DNA of 64,000 nucleotides. Origin: Phycisphaerae bacterium. Lineage in GTDB: Bacteria > Planctomycetota > Phycisphaerae > UBA1845. This document shows, in pieces, positions 34,809 to 45,039 of the stretch. The position numbers and the translations under genes are program-made. The stretch is from the NCBI GenBank assembly GCA_029260135.1, contig JAJDDV010000053.1, positions 44,018 through 108,017 on the forward strand, read 5' to 3'. The notes beneath the pieces were generated by a model, which searched no databases, had not been told where the DNA came from, and saw only the letters and a list, made by a program, of their open reading frames with translations. Numbering within the stretch: position 1 is the stretch's first letter; each line of letters begins with the position of its first letter.

Positions 34809-37112
34809 ATGAGACCATTGATGCACGGCGAACCCACGACCCTCTCCGGCAATCCAGCCGGACTCAAAGCACGGATTCTGATCCCGCTGGCGGTTGTCTT
34901 CACGGCCATGCTCGGGGCGTTCACCGTCGGCACCTATTGGCTTCAGCTTCGCAACATCGAGATCGACGTCCGCGAAACGGTCAAGCAGAGCGGCGAATCT
35001 CTGGACATGCAACTGAACGAGGACGCGGACCACCTGGCCGCGGCCATCGAGGTCCTGAAGTGGGATGTCAGATACCGGTCAGCGTGGTTGGCGAGAGACC
35101 GCACGGCCTTATTGGACCTGGCCTCCCCACTATTCAACCGGCTGCGTGATGAACACCGGATCACCCATTTCTATTTCCATGACCTCAACAGCGTGAACTT
35201 CCTGCGTGTTCATTCGCCCGAGCGGTACGGCGACACCATCACACGATTCACCTTGAAGCAAGCGATCGACACCGGGCAGCCCGCCCATGGGATCGAACTG
35301 GGCCCCCTCGGGACGCTCGCGCTTCGCGTCGTTCACCCCTGGCGTGTCAACGGAGAGCTCGTCGGCTATCTCGAACTCGGCGAGGAAATCAACCACGTCA
35401 TCACACGCCTCCATGACGTACTCGATATCGGTCTTGCCGTGCTGATCGACAAAAGCCGTCTGACACGCGAGCGGTGGACGTCGGGACTTGCCCTGATGGG
35501 ACGGGAGGGCAACTGGGATCGGTTCGCGGAGATGGCCGTGATCGATCACTCGGGCAACGTCATCCCCGAGCGGATCGATGAATACGTGAACAGCGATCCC
35601 ATGTTTCTCAGCCGGTCCGAACGCGACATTGAGATTCAAGGAACAACCCTCGCCATCGGCTCACTGCCGCTCCTGGATGCCGGCGGGCGTCTCGTCGGTC
35701 GAATGCTCGTATGGCAAGACGTCTCGAGACCGCTGACCGAAGCCCGCACGCTCCTGGGTGGATTGGCAGGACTCTGTGCCGTCGCCCTATTCGGCTTGAT
35801 CGGAGCCTTCCATGTCATCCTCGGAGCCGCGGAGCGGCGGCTCCAGGCGACGATGGCACAACTCGAGGCCGCAAGGTTCGACGCCGAAGCCGCCACGCAG
35901 GCCAAGAGCCGCTTCCTCGCCAATATGAGCCACGAAATCCGGACCCCAATGACCGCCATCATCGGGTTCAGCAACGCATTGTATGAGGAGATCACGTGTT
36001 GCACGACGTGCCCGGCCCATAAAGGATGCGAGAAACGGGCGGCTGCCGCGGACGCGCTGGTGACCATTCAGAATAATGGTATGTATCTTCTTAACGTCAT
36101 CAATGACATACTGGACATATCGAAAATCGAAGCGGGCAAGATGTGTGTCGAACAGACTCGCTGCTCACCCATTCATGCGGTCACCGACGTCGCGCTCATC
36201 GGCAAAGCACGTGCCGATGAAAAGGGATTGCGATGGAACGTTGCATACGACGGCCTCATTCCTGAGACCATCCATACAGACCCGACTCGACTCAAGCAGA
36301 TTCTCATCACCTTGATCGGAAACGCCGTAAAGTTCACAAAGATCGGGTCCGTCCAACTGACCGTACGAACCCGCGACACGCAAGCCCGTAACCATGCCCC
36401 CAAGATGCAGTTCGAGGTCACCGATACCGGTATCGGGATGACGAACGAACAAGTCGGCAGACTCTTTCAGGCCTTCACACAGGCCGACGCCTCTACCACA
36501 CGAAGGTTCGGCGGAACGGGTCTCGGGCTCGTGATCAGCCGGAAACTCGCCGCGCTGCTCGGCGGTGACATCACCGTGAGAAGCGAACCCGGAAAAGGCA
36601 GCACTTTTACCCTGGAAATCGCGACTGGTTGCCTGGACGGCATCGAGATGCTGGACGAATCGGGTGATTCGGGAAAGGGACCAAGGTCAACACACCATCA
36701 GGTCCGTCGCGACGCAACGCCACTCGATTGCCGCGTGTTGATCGCGGAGGACGGCCCGGACAACCAGCGACTCATCTCACTCATTCTGACAAAGGCCGGC
36801 GCGACTGTCGCCATCGCAGAGAACGGCCGACTTGCCATCGACGCCATCGACGAGGCGCACGACGCGGGAACACCATTCGATGTAGTGATCATGGATATGC
36901 AGATGCCCGTCATGGACGGATACGAGGCAACCAATCATCTGCGACGGACTGGTTACGCACGACCAATCCTCGCGCTCACCGCACATGCCATGGCCGAAGA
37001 CAGACAGAAGTGTCTTGACGCAGGATGTGATAGCTACGCCACCAAGCCAATTGACCGATCACAACTCATAGAAGAAATCCAGTCACTCCTGAACACAGCA
37101 CCCGTGGCGTAA
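34809..37112 (+). CDS. Membrane hybrid histidine kinase with double-Cache-like sensor
   Basis: A 767-aa kinase. A first membrane helix (21-42) and a second (about 322-345) bracket an extracytoplasmic region with Cache-like features (HFYFHDLNSVNFLRVHSPERYG). Then come HisKA with FLANMSHEIRTPM (His375), HATPase with DTGIGM and RFGGTGLGLVIS, and a C-terminal receiver (VLIAEDGPDN, VIMDMQMP, TKPID). Between the two HisKA helices there is an inserted Cys cluster CCTTCPAHKGC (Cys397, 398, 401, 407), which could bind metal or sense redox state. The ATG at 34809 is chosen; upstream codons lie in non-protein-like sequence. Confidence 0.88.
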   Translation: MRPLMHGEPTTLSGNPAGLKARILIPLAVVFTAMLGAFTVGTYWLQLRNIEIDVRETVKQSGESLDMQLNEDADHLAAAIEVLKWDVRYRSAWLARDRTALLDLASPLFNRLRDEHRITHFYFHDLNSVNFLRVHSPERYGDTITRFTLKQAIDTGQPAHGIELGPLGTLALRVVHPWRVNGELVGYLELGEEINHVITRLHDVLDIGLAVLIDKSRLTRERWTSGLALMGREGNWDRFAEMAVIDHSGNVIPERIDEYVNSDPMFLSRSERDIEIQGTTLAIGSLPLLDAGGRLVGRMLVWQDVSRPLTEARTLLGGLAGLCAVALFGLIGAFHVILGAAERRLQATMAQLEAARFDAEAATQAKSRFLANMSHEIRTPMTAIIGFSNALYEEITCCTTCPAHKGCEKRAAAADALVTIQNNGMYLLNVINDILDISKIEAGKMCVEQTRCSPIHAVTDVALIGKARADEKGLRWNVAYDGLIPETIHTDPTRLKQILITLIGNAVKFTKIGSVQLTVRTRDTQARNHAPKMQFEVTDTGIGMTNEQVGRLFQAFTQADASTTRRFGGTGLGLVISRKLAALLGGDITVRSEPGKGSTFTLEIATGCLDGIEMLDESGDSGKGPRSTHHQVRRDATPLDCRVLIAEDGPDNQRLISLILTKAGATVAIAENGRLAIDAIDEAHDAGTPFDVVIMDMQMPVMDGYEATNHLRRTGYARPILALTAHAMAEDRQKCLDAGCDSYATKPIDRSQLIEEIQSLLNTAPVA

Positions 37113-37491
37113 CCTCCCTCGAATGAACTCCCCACAGACGAAAGACGCCATTCCCGCCGTAACGGAACGCCGATCCCCATTTTCAGCCCACAAGAGGGGT
37201 TTCCAGACTTTCCCCAGGCTGTCATTTCCTTGACTCGCCCGGCATGCCCCCGCGCCGAGTTTCTTCCTTTTTTTCTTGAATTCCGCGTCCCAAGAAGCGA
37301 TCATGCGGAATAGGATGAACCCGGGGACTGCGCTTCCACTCGGTTGAACGGCAGCCATCGTCAAGTCGCCGTTGCTCGAACGAGACCAGTGACGTTTCGA
37401 CCGTGCAGACGCGAGGCCCGGTTCATCAACCAAGGCGGGTCGGAGGAGAGGCCAAACCGAACTACATGGCACTTCGCATAGGAGAGGAGCA
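37113..37491. other. Intergenic region before the Cys-rich surface protein
   Basis: No gene, repeat or clear promoter. It contains a short T-rich tract at 37261-37275 but no hairpin before it. Confidence 0.45.
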
Positions 37492-37494
37492 ATG

Positions 37495-39888
37495 ATGAGT
37501 ACCTTCGCGAGTCACCGGCTGAAGCGCACCAACCGAAGTAGCGTCACCCTGGCAGCGGGATCGATCGTCGCCCTCAGTACCTTCTGTGGCGCGCTGCAGG
37601 CTCAGCAGAGTCACACCGTCGTCCGTGACTACGTCACCGGCCAGATCAACAACTCGATTGAGGTTGGCGTCGGCAAGCCGATCACGAACGAAGTCCTGAC
37701 CATTTACAGCCTGCAATCGCATCAGACCGGGCGCGTCTCGAATGTCGGCGCGGAAGCCTTCACCTACCAGGTCGTCGACGCCGAACCGCTGACCTACAGC
37801 GTCTTCCTCAACTTCAACGCATCAACCGGCCTGCTGTTCCCCGGCACCATGTTGGGGGACAACTGCGGCCTGGACAACGGATTCACACCGGGTGTCGACG
37901 AGATCAGCTCCTACGACGCGAAGCTTTTCCGCAGCTCGCTCGACCCGCAGCCGGGTCTCGCCGACTTCCACATGGAACTGTGGGACGGCGATCCGTTCGC
38001 GAGTTTTGACACGCCCGGGCTTGGCTTCACCAACACGGTGATCGCGGGAACCGAGGCGGACATCGTCGACATTCCGGCCGCTACCCAGTTCATCGCGACG
38101 GCGTTGCTGCCCAAGGGCATCACAGCCCCAAATGCGACGGTGTGGATGATCGTCTCAGGATCGGAAACCGGCGTGAACCCATCGCCCTGCCGCCTGGGTT
38201 GGGACATCGCATACCAAAATCCGAACATAGGAAACGTCAGCCCTTCAGGCGACCTCATGATCGCCCAGTCGGACGATTCGGGCGTGGGCGTCTGCTGTGA
38301 GGACGCTTCGCCTTGCGACGTTCCCGGTGGTGTGCCGTGTACCGGTGACATCGGTACCTGCAATGACGGAACCGACGGGTGCCGTGGCTTCTGTCAGGAC
38401 GGCGACGCGGAAGCCCCGGCCGGCTTCACCATCGGCGGCCCCCAATGCACGGCGCACGCCGGACTGGGAAACTGCTCGAACTTCACCGCGTCCATCAGCT
38501 CGCCGGCCACATCGACCTTCACGCTCGCTCAGGCCGGTACCGGAAACACCGCGATCACCGCCCAGGGCGGCGACCAGCTCGAACTTGAAATCCTGGCCGG
38601 AAACTGGGACCCCAACGGCATCGGAACGCGGCTGCTGGCCTGGGAGGCGGACATCGACGGGTACGGCTACACCACGGGTTTCCAGGGCTATCTGACACCG
38701 ACGCTGATCCCCTGCACGACGGATGACGACTGCAACGCAGCCTTCGGCGGCGTCTGTAACATCACGGGGGGAGCGTGCACGGTCAATGCAGACTGCCCGC
38801 TGGCCCCCATCGAAAACTGCGCTGGATCGCAGTGCAACGCTTCGTATTCGTACGACGGGTATTGTGCGCCTGGCTTCATCTACACAGGCAAGAGCAATTA
38901 TATCTTTAGCACGGCGGGCGGTGACTTGGCCTCCGTCGACCTGAATCCCGCATACTATCGTTACGCCAGTGCGGATCCGACTGGGGTGGGCGTTGCGCCG
39001 CCAAGCCCGTTCGAACCGCAGTATTGCGGCACCCTTCGCCTGAACACCTCCAGTGACTGCAAGGGCACGTTCACCGTCGGGTTCCTCCCGACCCCGGCCA
39101 GCGTGATGGTCGACCCATTCAACAGGTTTATCCCTATGCTCGGCTTTGTCCCCGCCGAGATTACCTGTCCGATCGGCCGCTGCTGCTCCGACCTCGCCGG
39201 CGCGGGTGAATGCTGGGACAACGTCACCGAGGAACAGTGCCACACGCTCGGCACACCGCCGCTCTTCTGGGACACCGATCCAAACGCGACCTGCGCGGAA
39301 CCCTGCTGCGAGTGCATCGATGACTCGGCCTGCCAGGACGGCCTATGGTGCAACGGAACCGAGCGTTGCATCAACTGCCGGTGCGAACTCGGAACACCGC
39401 CGGATTGCGGCGACACCGCGGCCTGCACCACCGATTCCTGCGTTGAGGATGGCCAGCCATGGCCATTGGACGCAGGCCACTGCGAGAACGTTCCCGACCA
39501 CGCCCTCTGTAACGACGGCCTCTGGTGTAACGGCATCGACGTCTGCGACCCGGCCGTGGGGTGTCGAGCCGAGCCCGCACCCTGTGACGACTCCATCGGA
39601 TGCACCGACGACACCTGCAATGAACTCAACCGGACCTGCACGAACACGCCCAACGACGCCATCTGCGACGACGGCCTCTGGTGCAACGGGGTCGAGTCCT
39701 GCGACGCGGCACTCGACTGCCAATGGGGCACCGAGCCCTGCGGCACGACCCCATGCGACGAAGACAACGACCAATGCGAACCGACCGTGACGATCCCGAC
39801 CGTCTCCCAGTGGGGCCTGATCGGTCTTTCCCTGCTCCTCCTCATCGGCGCGAAGGTCTACTTCAAGAGAAGGACCCCCGCACACTAG
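37495..39888 (+). CDS. Cys-rich exported protein with IPTL/PEP-CTERM-like sorting tail
   Basis: A 797-aa secreted protein. A signal peptide ends near residue 36 (CGALQAQ). The first 250 residues resemble a beta-rich structural domain; the rest is Cys-rich with three DGLWCNG modules (CQDGLWCNGTERC, CNDGLWCNGIDVC, CDDGLWCNGVESC), each probably disulfide-bonded. The C-terminus, IPTVSQWGLIGLSLLLLIGAKV followed by YFKRR, is a tripartite sorting signal of the IPTL-CTERM type, read by an exosortase-like enzyme. No exosortase is in the window. Ribosome-binding site GGAGAGGAG precedes two adjacent ATGs (37492, 37495). Confidence 0.85.
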   Translation: MSTFASHRLKRTNRSSVTLAAGSIVALSTFCGALQAQQSHTVVRDYVTGQINNSIEVGVGKPITNEVLTIYSLQSHQTGRVSNVGAEAFTYQVVDAEPLTYSVFLNFNASTGLLFPGTMLGDNCGLDNGFTPGVDEISSYDAKLFRSSLDPQPGLADFHMELWDGDPFASFDTPGLGFTNTVIAGTEADIVDIPAATQFIATALLPKGITAPNATVWMIVSGSETGVNPSPCRLGWDIAYQNPNIGNVSPSGDLMIAQSDDSGVGVCCEDASPCDVPGGVPCTGDIGTCNDGTDGCRGFCQDGDAEAPAGFTIGGPQCTAHAGLGNCSNFTASISSPATSTFTLAQAGTGNTAITAQGGDQLELEILAGNWDPNGIGTRLLAWEADIDGYGYTTGFQGYLTPTLIPCTTDDDCNAAFGGVCNITGGACTVNADCPLAPIENCAGSQCNASYSYDGYCAPGFIYTGKSNYIFSTAGGDLASVDLNPAYYRYASADPTGVGVAPPSPFEPQYCGTLRLNTSSDCKGTFTVGFLPTPASVMVDPFNRFIPMLGFVPAEITCPIGRCCSDLAGAGECWDNVTEEQCHTLGTPPLFWDTDPNATCAEPCCECIDDSACQDGLWCNGTERCINCRCELGTPPDCGDTAACTTDSCVEDGQPWPLDAGHCENVPDHALCNDGLWCNGIDVCDPAVGCRAEPAPCDDSIGCTDDTCNELNRTCTNTPNDAICDDGLWCNGVESCDAALDCQWGTEPCGTTPCDEDNDQCEPTVTIPTVSQWGLIGLSLLLLIGAKVYFKRRTPAH

Positions 39889-39900
39889 AAAGGTGGCAGG

Positions 39901-40020
39901 ATGAGCGGACGCCACGCGCGTCGCCGTCGCATAAATCGCGACCTGAACGTCCAACGCGGGTTGACCGCACTCACCGTCGCAACGCTGGCAGGCTGTGTGG
40001 CACCGGTTTCCAACCGGTGA
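39901..40020 (+). pseudogene. Truncated lipoprotein signal ending in a palindromic repeat
   Basis: A 39-codon frame with SD-like AGGTGG upstream encodes an Arg-rich start, a hydrophobic segment and lipobox LAGC (Cys32), then VAPVSNR and stop. The last codons are the palindromic repeat of family 2 (GTGGCACCGGTTTCCAACCGG), so a lipoprotein gene was probably cut by that repeat. An alternative is a genuine micropeptide. Confidence 0.45.
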
Positions 40021-40032
40021 AGAGCGTGCATT
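39997..40032 (+). repeat. Palindromic repeat family 2 (GTGGCACCGGTT...AACCGGTG)
   Basis: CACCGGTTTCCAACCGGTG forms a perfect stem (CACCGGTT/AACCGGTG with TCC loop). A sister copy is at 51764-51803, where the same stem has CTGA in the loop. Confidence 0.75.
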
Positions 40033-40364
40033 TCGATCTGACTCCCGCAGCCTGAGAGGCTGCGAGATGATAGCCGTGGGCCGGGTGCCATGGCCCACGC
40101 TCGCGTGGCCATGCTCTCCCGCCAATGCCGCGGGAAGACGCTTGGAGAGTGCTCCCTGATGCTGCTCCCGCAGCCTGAGAGCGTCGTAGACGTATGTCCG
40201 ACACTCATCCTCCGGCGGTGGATCCCTGGCGCCATCGAAATGGCGGTGCGAACGGCGACGTTCAGAGAATCCCCGGACACCCTCAAGCAAAGCGTCGCCA
40301 TGCGATGGACCACGGCGATGGAGCAGACTCGCAGCGTGCATCCTGATGAGCGTCTTGCACTACA

Positions 40365-41741
40365 TCAACGCAGCCCGTAGTCGCGCAGCTTGCGATAAAG
40401 CGTCCTGGCGCCGATGCCCAGCGCCTTGGCTGTCTTCTCACGGTTGCCGCCGAACATCCGAAGCGTGTTCATGATGTGCAGCTTCTCGACATCCGCCATC
40501 GACAACCCCGCCAGATTCGGCGGACCCGCCGGGACAATGTCGGTCGAGCCCTTGAGCGGATCGGGCAAATCCGCCACGTCCATTCGAGGCCCCTCCGCCT
40601 CAATGCACATGCGGTAGACGACGTTGCGAAGCTCCCGCACATTGCCGGGCCACGTGTGATTGACCAGCTTGCGCATCACCTCCGCCGTGACGCCTTCGAT
40701 GGCCGTCTCTTGCTCTTTGTTGGCCTGCTCGATGAACCGTTGCACGAGCACCGGGATGTCCTCGCGCCGCTGCCGAAGCGGCGGAATTCGGATCGCACCA
40801 TGCGCATGAATGCGATAGAAGAGATCCTCGCGAAACTCGCCCTTCCGCACCAACTCCGAGAGATCGTGATTCGTCGCCGCGACAAACCGCACATCAAAGT
40901 GCGCCACGTCATTCGTGCCCACGCGGAGCACCTCGCCCGTCTCCAGCGTACGGAGCAGCTTCGCCTGCATCTGCAGCGGCATATCGCCGATCTCATCGAG
41001 AAAAAGCGTTCCCCCATCCGCCGCCTGGACCAACCCTTTCCGATCCGTCACCGCCCCGGTGAACGCGCCTTTCACATGTCCGAACAGCTCGCTCTCCAGC
41101 AGCGTCTCGCTGACGGCCGCACAGTTCAATACCTTGAACGGCTTGCCGGCCCTTTGCGAATTCTGATGAATCGCCTGAGCGAACAGCTCCTTGCCGGTAC
41201 CGGTTTCACCGACGATCAGAACCGTACTCTTGCTGCGAGCAATCTTCTTGAGCCGTTTGATTTCCCGACGGATCGTGTCCGAGTTGCCGATGATCCCGCA
41301 AAACGCAAACGCCTCGTCAACTTGCCGACGGAGCATCCGCGCCTCGCGCGCCGCGATCGCCTGCTTCGCCGCACGCGCAACCTTGTCGCGAAGAAGATCG
41401 ATGTCGAGGGGCTTGATCAGATAGTCGTAAGCCTGCACCGAACCGTCCCGGCTCAACGCCTCGCGAGCGAGCGACTCACTCCCGTAGGCCGTGATGAGAA
41501 TGACCTCCGTATCCGGAGAGGTCTTCTTGGCCGCGCGGAGCACGTCCATGCCGTCGACGCTGCCCCCAAGCATGTAATCGGTCACAACGACGTCCGGGGC
41601 CCGCGTGCGCAGGCTCTCGATCGCCGCCTTCCCGCTCCCCACGAGATTGCAGGCGTACTTCGACCGCTCGAGCGCCTCGGCAATCGCCTCGCCGTGCGCT
41701 ACCTCATCCTCCACAATGAGCACGAACGCTGTATCGCTCAT
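40365..41741 (-). CDS. Sigma-54-dependent response regulator (NtrC family)
   Basis: A 458-aa transcription activator. The receiver domain has [18 protein letters not shown] (phospho-Asp) and LIKPLD. The AAA+ domain has GETGTGKEL (Walker A), GAFTGA (sigma-54 contact loop), [12 protein letters not shown] and arginine-finger region. The C-terminus is a Fis-type helix-turn-helix ([20 protein letters not shown]). It is paired with the histidine kinase gene immediately upstream (33-nt gap). The ATG at 41741 is preferred over a slightly longer frame. Its target promoters cannot be deduced here. Confidence 0.95.
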   Translation of the reverse strand: MSDTAFVLIVEDEVAHGEAIAEALERSKYACNLVGSGKAAIESLRTRAPDVVVTDYMLGGSVDGMDVLRAAKKTSPDTEVILITAYGSESLAREALSRDGSVQAYDYLIKPLDIDLLRDKVARAAKQAIAAREARMLRRQVDEAFAFCGIIGNSDTIRREIKRLKKIARSKSTVLIVGETGTGKELFAQAIHQNSQRAGKPFKVLNCAAVSETLLESELFGHVKGAFTGAVTDRKGLVQAADGGTLFLDEIGDMPLQMQAKLLRTLETGEVLRVGTNDVAHFDVRFVAATNHDLSELVRKGEFREDLFYRIHAHGAIRIPPLRQRREDIPVLVQRFIEQANKEQETAIEGVTAEVMRKLVNHTWPGNVRELRNVVYRMCIEAEGPRMDVADLPDPLKGSTDIVPAGPPNLAGLSMADVEKLHIMNTLRMFGGNREKTAKALGIGARTLYRKLRDYGLR

Positions 41742-41774
41742 ATCCGTCCATTGTAAGTCCAATGGCGTGCGGCG

Positions 41775-42515
41775 TCAGCGCGGGGGCTCGCCGGAAACCA
41801 CCGGAAGGCGGATCGTGAACGACGTACCCTCGCCGCGCCGGCTCTCGTACCCGATCGACCCGCCGTGTTCCTGCACAATCCGCTGCGTGATCGAAAGACC
41901 CAGCCCCCCACCCCCCGCCTTGGTCGAGAAGAACGGTCTCAGGATTCGCTGGCGATCCTCGTCCGCGATCCCCATCCCCGTATCCGACACGGTGATGAGA
42001 ACCTCATCCCCGGAAACCACCGTAGAAACGCCGATCTCACCGCCATCGGGCATGGCCTGCTGTGCATTGATCAGCAGGTTGAGAAGCGCCTGGCGGAGCA
42101 ACGTCGCGTCGACGCGACAGGAAATCGGCTCGACGCGCAGCGACTTCTTGACCACGATTGTCTGTTCAGCCGCGGACGGCTCGAAAAACGCCAACAAACG
42201 CTCCACAATCTCGTTGACGTCAACCTCGGTCCATTCGAGCTGGTACGGACCGGCAACACTCAGAAACTTGTCAAACAGCCTCTGCAGTCGTTCTGCCTCG
42301 CGAAGAAGGACGTCCACCTTGAGCAGCCCCCGGCGGCGCGTGTCCTCCGGATGCGCTCGGAGATCATTCAGATCCTCCGCCAGCAACTTCAGATTCACCA
42401 TCATCGTCGAAAGCGGGTTGCGCAGCTCGTGGGCAAGACCGCCCGCAAGCTCCGCCAACTCAACCACCAGACGCTGAGGATCCGGCGATTCCGAACCAGT
42501 TGGACTCGCAGTCAT
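41775..42515 (-). CDS. Soluble sensor histidine kinase (NtrB-like)
   Basis: A 246-aa protein with HisKA motif LAGGLAHELRNPLSTMM (phospho-His) and a HATPase domain with LLNLLINAQQAMP, VSDTGMGI and GGGGLGLSI. It has no sensor or membrane domain beyond a short N-terminus, so it likely receives input from another protein. GAGGT sits 5 nt before the ATG at 42515. The response regulator gene follows on the same strand, making a classical two-component pair. Confidence 0.92.
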   Translation of the reverse strand: MTASPTGSESPDPQRLVVELAELAGGLAHELRNPLSTMMVNLKLLAEDLNDLRAHPEDTRRRGLLKVDVLLREAERLQRLFDKFLSVAGPYQLEWTEVDVNEIVERLLAFFEPSAAEQTIVVKKSLRVEPISCRVDATLLRQALLNLLINAQQAMPDGGEIGVSTVVSGDEVLITVSDTGMGIADEDRQRILRPFFSTKAGGGGLGLSITQRIVQEHGGSIGYESRRGEGTSFTIRLPVVSGEPPR

Positions 42516-42644
42516 ATCGACCTCGGCGAATGGCCCGGACCGACTATGGCGTGCCCAGGCAATCGGCGCTGAAACGCGAATGCCCCGCAGCATCCGCCAC
42601 GGGGCACCCCTCTGATCACCACATGCGGGTCATCTGACCCACGG

Positions 42645-44768
42645 CTACATCACGCCCGCTTCGTCAGCCACCTGCTCACCTTCTTCGATCGCCGCCGCCT
42701 TCCGCGACAACTTGATGCGACCCTGATCGTCGATCAGGATCACCTTGACGCGGACCGAGTCACCGACGCTGACGACATCTGACACCGACTTGACATACCC
42801 GGTGTCCAGCTCGCTGATATGACACAGCCCGTCCTGCCCGGGTACGACCTCGATGAACGCTCCGAAGTCCTTGACACTGCTGACACGACCGCTGTAGATC
42901 GTTCCCACCTTGACCTCGGCGGTCACGGCTTCGACCATCTCCATCGCCCGCCTGGCACTGGACTCGTCCACCGAGGCGACATGGATCGTTCCGTCGTCTT
43001 CGATCTCGACCTTCGCACCCGTCTCCGCCTCGATCGACTTGATGTACTTGCCGCCTGGACCAATCACCTTGCCGATCTTCTCCGGATTGATCTTGATGGT
43101 CAGGATCCGCGGCGCGAACTCGCTCGTATTCTTTCGTGGTGCCGAAAGGACCGCGAGCATGTTTCGGAGAATCTCCAAGCGGGCGTCCTTCGCAAGGGTT
43201 AACGCCTCTTGGATCGTCTCCATGGGAATCCCCTCGGCCTTCAGGTCGACTTGGACGGCCGTGATCCCTCGCTGCGTACCCGCAACCTTGAAGTCCATCA
43301 GCCCAAAGTGATCCTCCTCGCCGAGAATGTCGACAATCAACTTCTGCTGTCCGCCTGATTCGACCATGCCGACGGATATACCCGCCACCGGCTGCCGAAT
43401 CGGTACACCCGCGTCCATCAGTGCCAAGCAACCGGCACAAACCGACGCCATCGAGCTGGATCCGTTCGATTCGAGAATCTCAGACACCAGACGAATCGTG
43501 TAAGGAAACTTGTCGGGCGTCGGAAGGACGGCCTCAAGCGCCTTCTCAGCCAGGTTCCCGTGGCCGATTTCACGACGGCTCGTGGGCCCCATCCGCCGCA
43601 CTTCGCCGACACTGAACGGCGGGAAATTGTAATGCAGCATGAACTTCTTGCTGTATTCCTCGGTCAGCCCGTCGATGATCTGCTCATCGCGCCCCGTTCC
43701 CAACGTCGTCACACAAATCGACTGGGTCTCACCACGCTGAAACAGGGCGGAACCATGCACGCGCGGCAGGATGCCGACTTCCGAAACGATCTGTCGGATG
43801 TCCGTCGGTCCTCGTCCGTCGGAGCGACGCCCCTCATTCACCAGCGTGTCGGCCACGATGGCCTTCTCGATCGTGCCGAGCTGGTCGCGAATCGTCGACC
43901 ACGGATACTCGGGTTTGTCCTGATCCTCCGGGCAATACTCCGCCTTGGCGGTGTCGTACACCTCTTTGAGCGCTGAACTTCGATCCTGTTTTCCGGCGAT
44001 CCCCCGTGCCGTACGAAGGCGATCCATGAACTTCGTTCGCAACGCAGACGCAAGATCGTCCAGCGGCGGAGGCGGCGTCCACGCCACGGGTTTCCCGGCG
44101 CGCTCGCGGAGCTCCTCGATCATCTCGCAGATCTCGGCCACCGCCTTGTGACCGAATTCGATGCTGCCCGCGACGATCTCCTCGGAAACCTCCATCCCGC
44201 CCATCTCGATCATATTGACCGCATCCTTGCGGCCCGACAGCACCACTTCCATCGTGCTGCACTCCATCTGACTCGTCGCCGGATTGAGGACATACTCGTC
44301 GTCAATGTAACCGACCCGGCATGCGGCTGTCGGCCCATCGAAGGGAAGAGGCGACAGGCAAAGCGCCGCCGAGGCGCCGACCATCGCGAGAATGTCAGGA
44401 TCGTTCTCCTGGTCCGTCGAAAGAACCATGGTCTGGATCAGAACCTCATCCCGAAAGGCCTTGTGAAACAGCGGGCGGATGGGTCGATCGATCATCCGCA
44501 TGGTCAGGACTTCCTTCTGGGTGGGACGGGCTTCACGCTTGAAAAACCCGCCCGGAAACTTTCCGGCCGCATACGTCTTCTCACGGTAATCGACCGTCAA
44601 CGGAAAAAAGTCCGTTCCTTCTCGCGCCGGCCCCGTGACGGCCGCCGCCAAGACGACCGTGTCGCCGTACGTCACGAGGACGGAGCCGGCCGCCTGCTTG
44701 GCGAGTTTTCCTGTTTCAATCCTGAGTGTACGACCGCCAATCTCACGCTCTACGATGTGGTGTTCCAT
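42645..44768 (-). CDS. pnp: Polyribonucleotide nucleotidyltransferase (PNPase)
   Basis: A 707-aa 3'-5' phosphorolytic RNase. It shows two RNase PH domains (TGKLAKQAAGSVLVTYGDTVVL; FMLHYNFPPFSVGE and EILESNGSSSMASVC), a KH domain with IGPGGKYIKSIEAETG and an S1 domain with GRVSSVKDFGAFIEV. Length and order are standard. The rpsO gene lies upstream on the same strand, the classic rpsO-pnp order, with a 270-nt leader holding a strong hairpin that may be a processing or autoregulation site. Confidence 0.97.
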   Translation of the reverse strand: MEHHIVEREIGGRTLRIETGKLAKQAAGSVLVTYGDTVVLAAAVTGPAREGTDFFPLTVDYREKTYAAGKFPGGFFKREARPTQKEVLTMRMIDRPIRPLFHKAFRDEVLIQTMVLSTDQENDPDILAMVGASAALCLSPLPFDGPTAACRVGYIDDEYVLNPATSQMECSTMEVVLSGRKDAVNMIEMGGMEVSEEIVAGSIEFGHKAVAEICEMIEELRERAGKPVAWTPPPPLDDLASALRTKFMDRLRTARGIAGKQDRSSALKEVYDTAKAEYCPEDQDKPEYPWSTIRDQLGTIEKAIVADTLVNEGRRSDGRGPTDIRQIVSEVGILPRVHGSALFQRGETQSICVTTLGTGRDEQIIDGLTEEYSKKFMLHYNFPPFSVGEVRRMGPTSRREIGHGNLAEKALEAVLPTPDKFPYTIRLVSEILESNGSSSMASVCAGCLALMDAGVPIRQPVAGISVGMVESGGQQKLIVDILGEEDHFGLMDFKVAGTQRGITAVQVDLKAEGIPMETIQEALTLAKDARLEILRNMLAVLSAPRKNTSEFAPRILTIKINPEKIGKVIGPGGKYIKSIEAETGAKVEIEDDGTIHVASVDESSARRAMEMVEAVTAEVKVGTIYSGRVSSVKDFGAFIEVVPGQDGLCHISELDTGYVKSVSDVVSVGDSVRVKVILIDDQGRIKLSRKAAAIEEGEQVADEAGVM

Positions 44769-44809
44769 AGTTCATTCAACCGTCACAATGTCCGACTTAC
44801 CAACACAAC

Positions 44810-44828
44810 GCCGGGATGACTTCCCGGC
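44810..44828 (-). promoter_or_regulatory. Hairpin in the pnp leader
   Basis: GCCGGGA-TGACT-TCCCGGC is a perfect 7-bp stem with 5-nt loop, 41 nt before the pnp start. PNPase genes often carry an RNase III-cut leader stem for autoregulation; this one is short, so that role is only an inference. There is no T-run. Confidence 0.45.
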
Positions 44829-45039
44829 TCCGACAATCTATCTGCTCGCAATCCAAACCAATAACTGAAACCGGCCTTGACTCACGGGCGAAAAAGAGGT
44901 GGGCCGAACTCAGGACCAACGCGGATGGAATCTGTGTGTATACCACGCCACACCGATGACGAAAACGATCGCCAAGCCCACGATATGCGGCGCCCTTACT
45001 GAGGTGAACCACCCAGGACACCGACCCCCACGCACCGAA

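Larger units (their letters stand above)
39889..40364. other. Repeat-rich gap between surface protein and regulator
   Basis: It holds a lipoprotein relic (39901-40020), a family-2 hairpin (39997-40032) and two related blocks (GGGTGCCATGGCCCACGCTCGCGTGGCCATG near 40084; CTCCCGCAGCCTGAGAG twice, near 40045 and 40168). No intact gene is seen. Confidence 0.6.

Noticed and set aside
40476..41756. 426-codon plus-strand frame
   Set aside because: Antisense to the sigma-54 regulator, which carries all family motifs.
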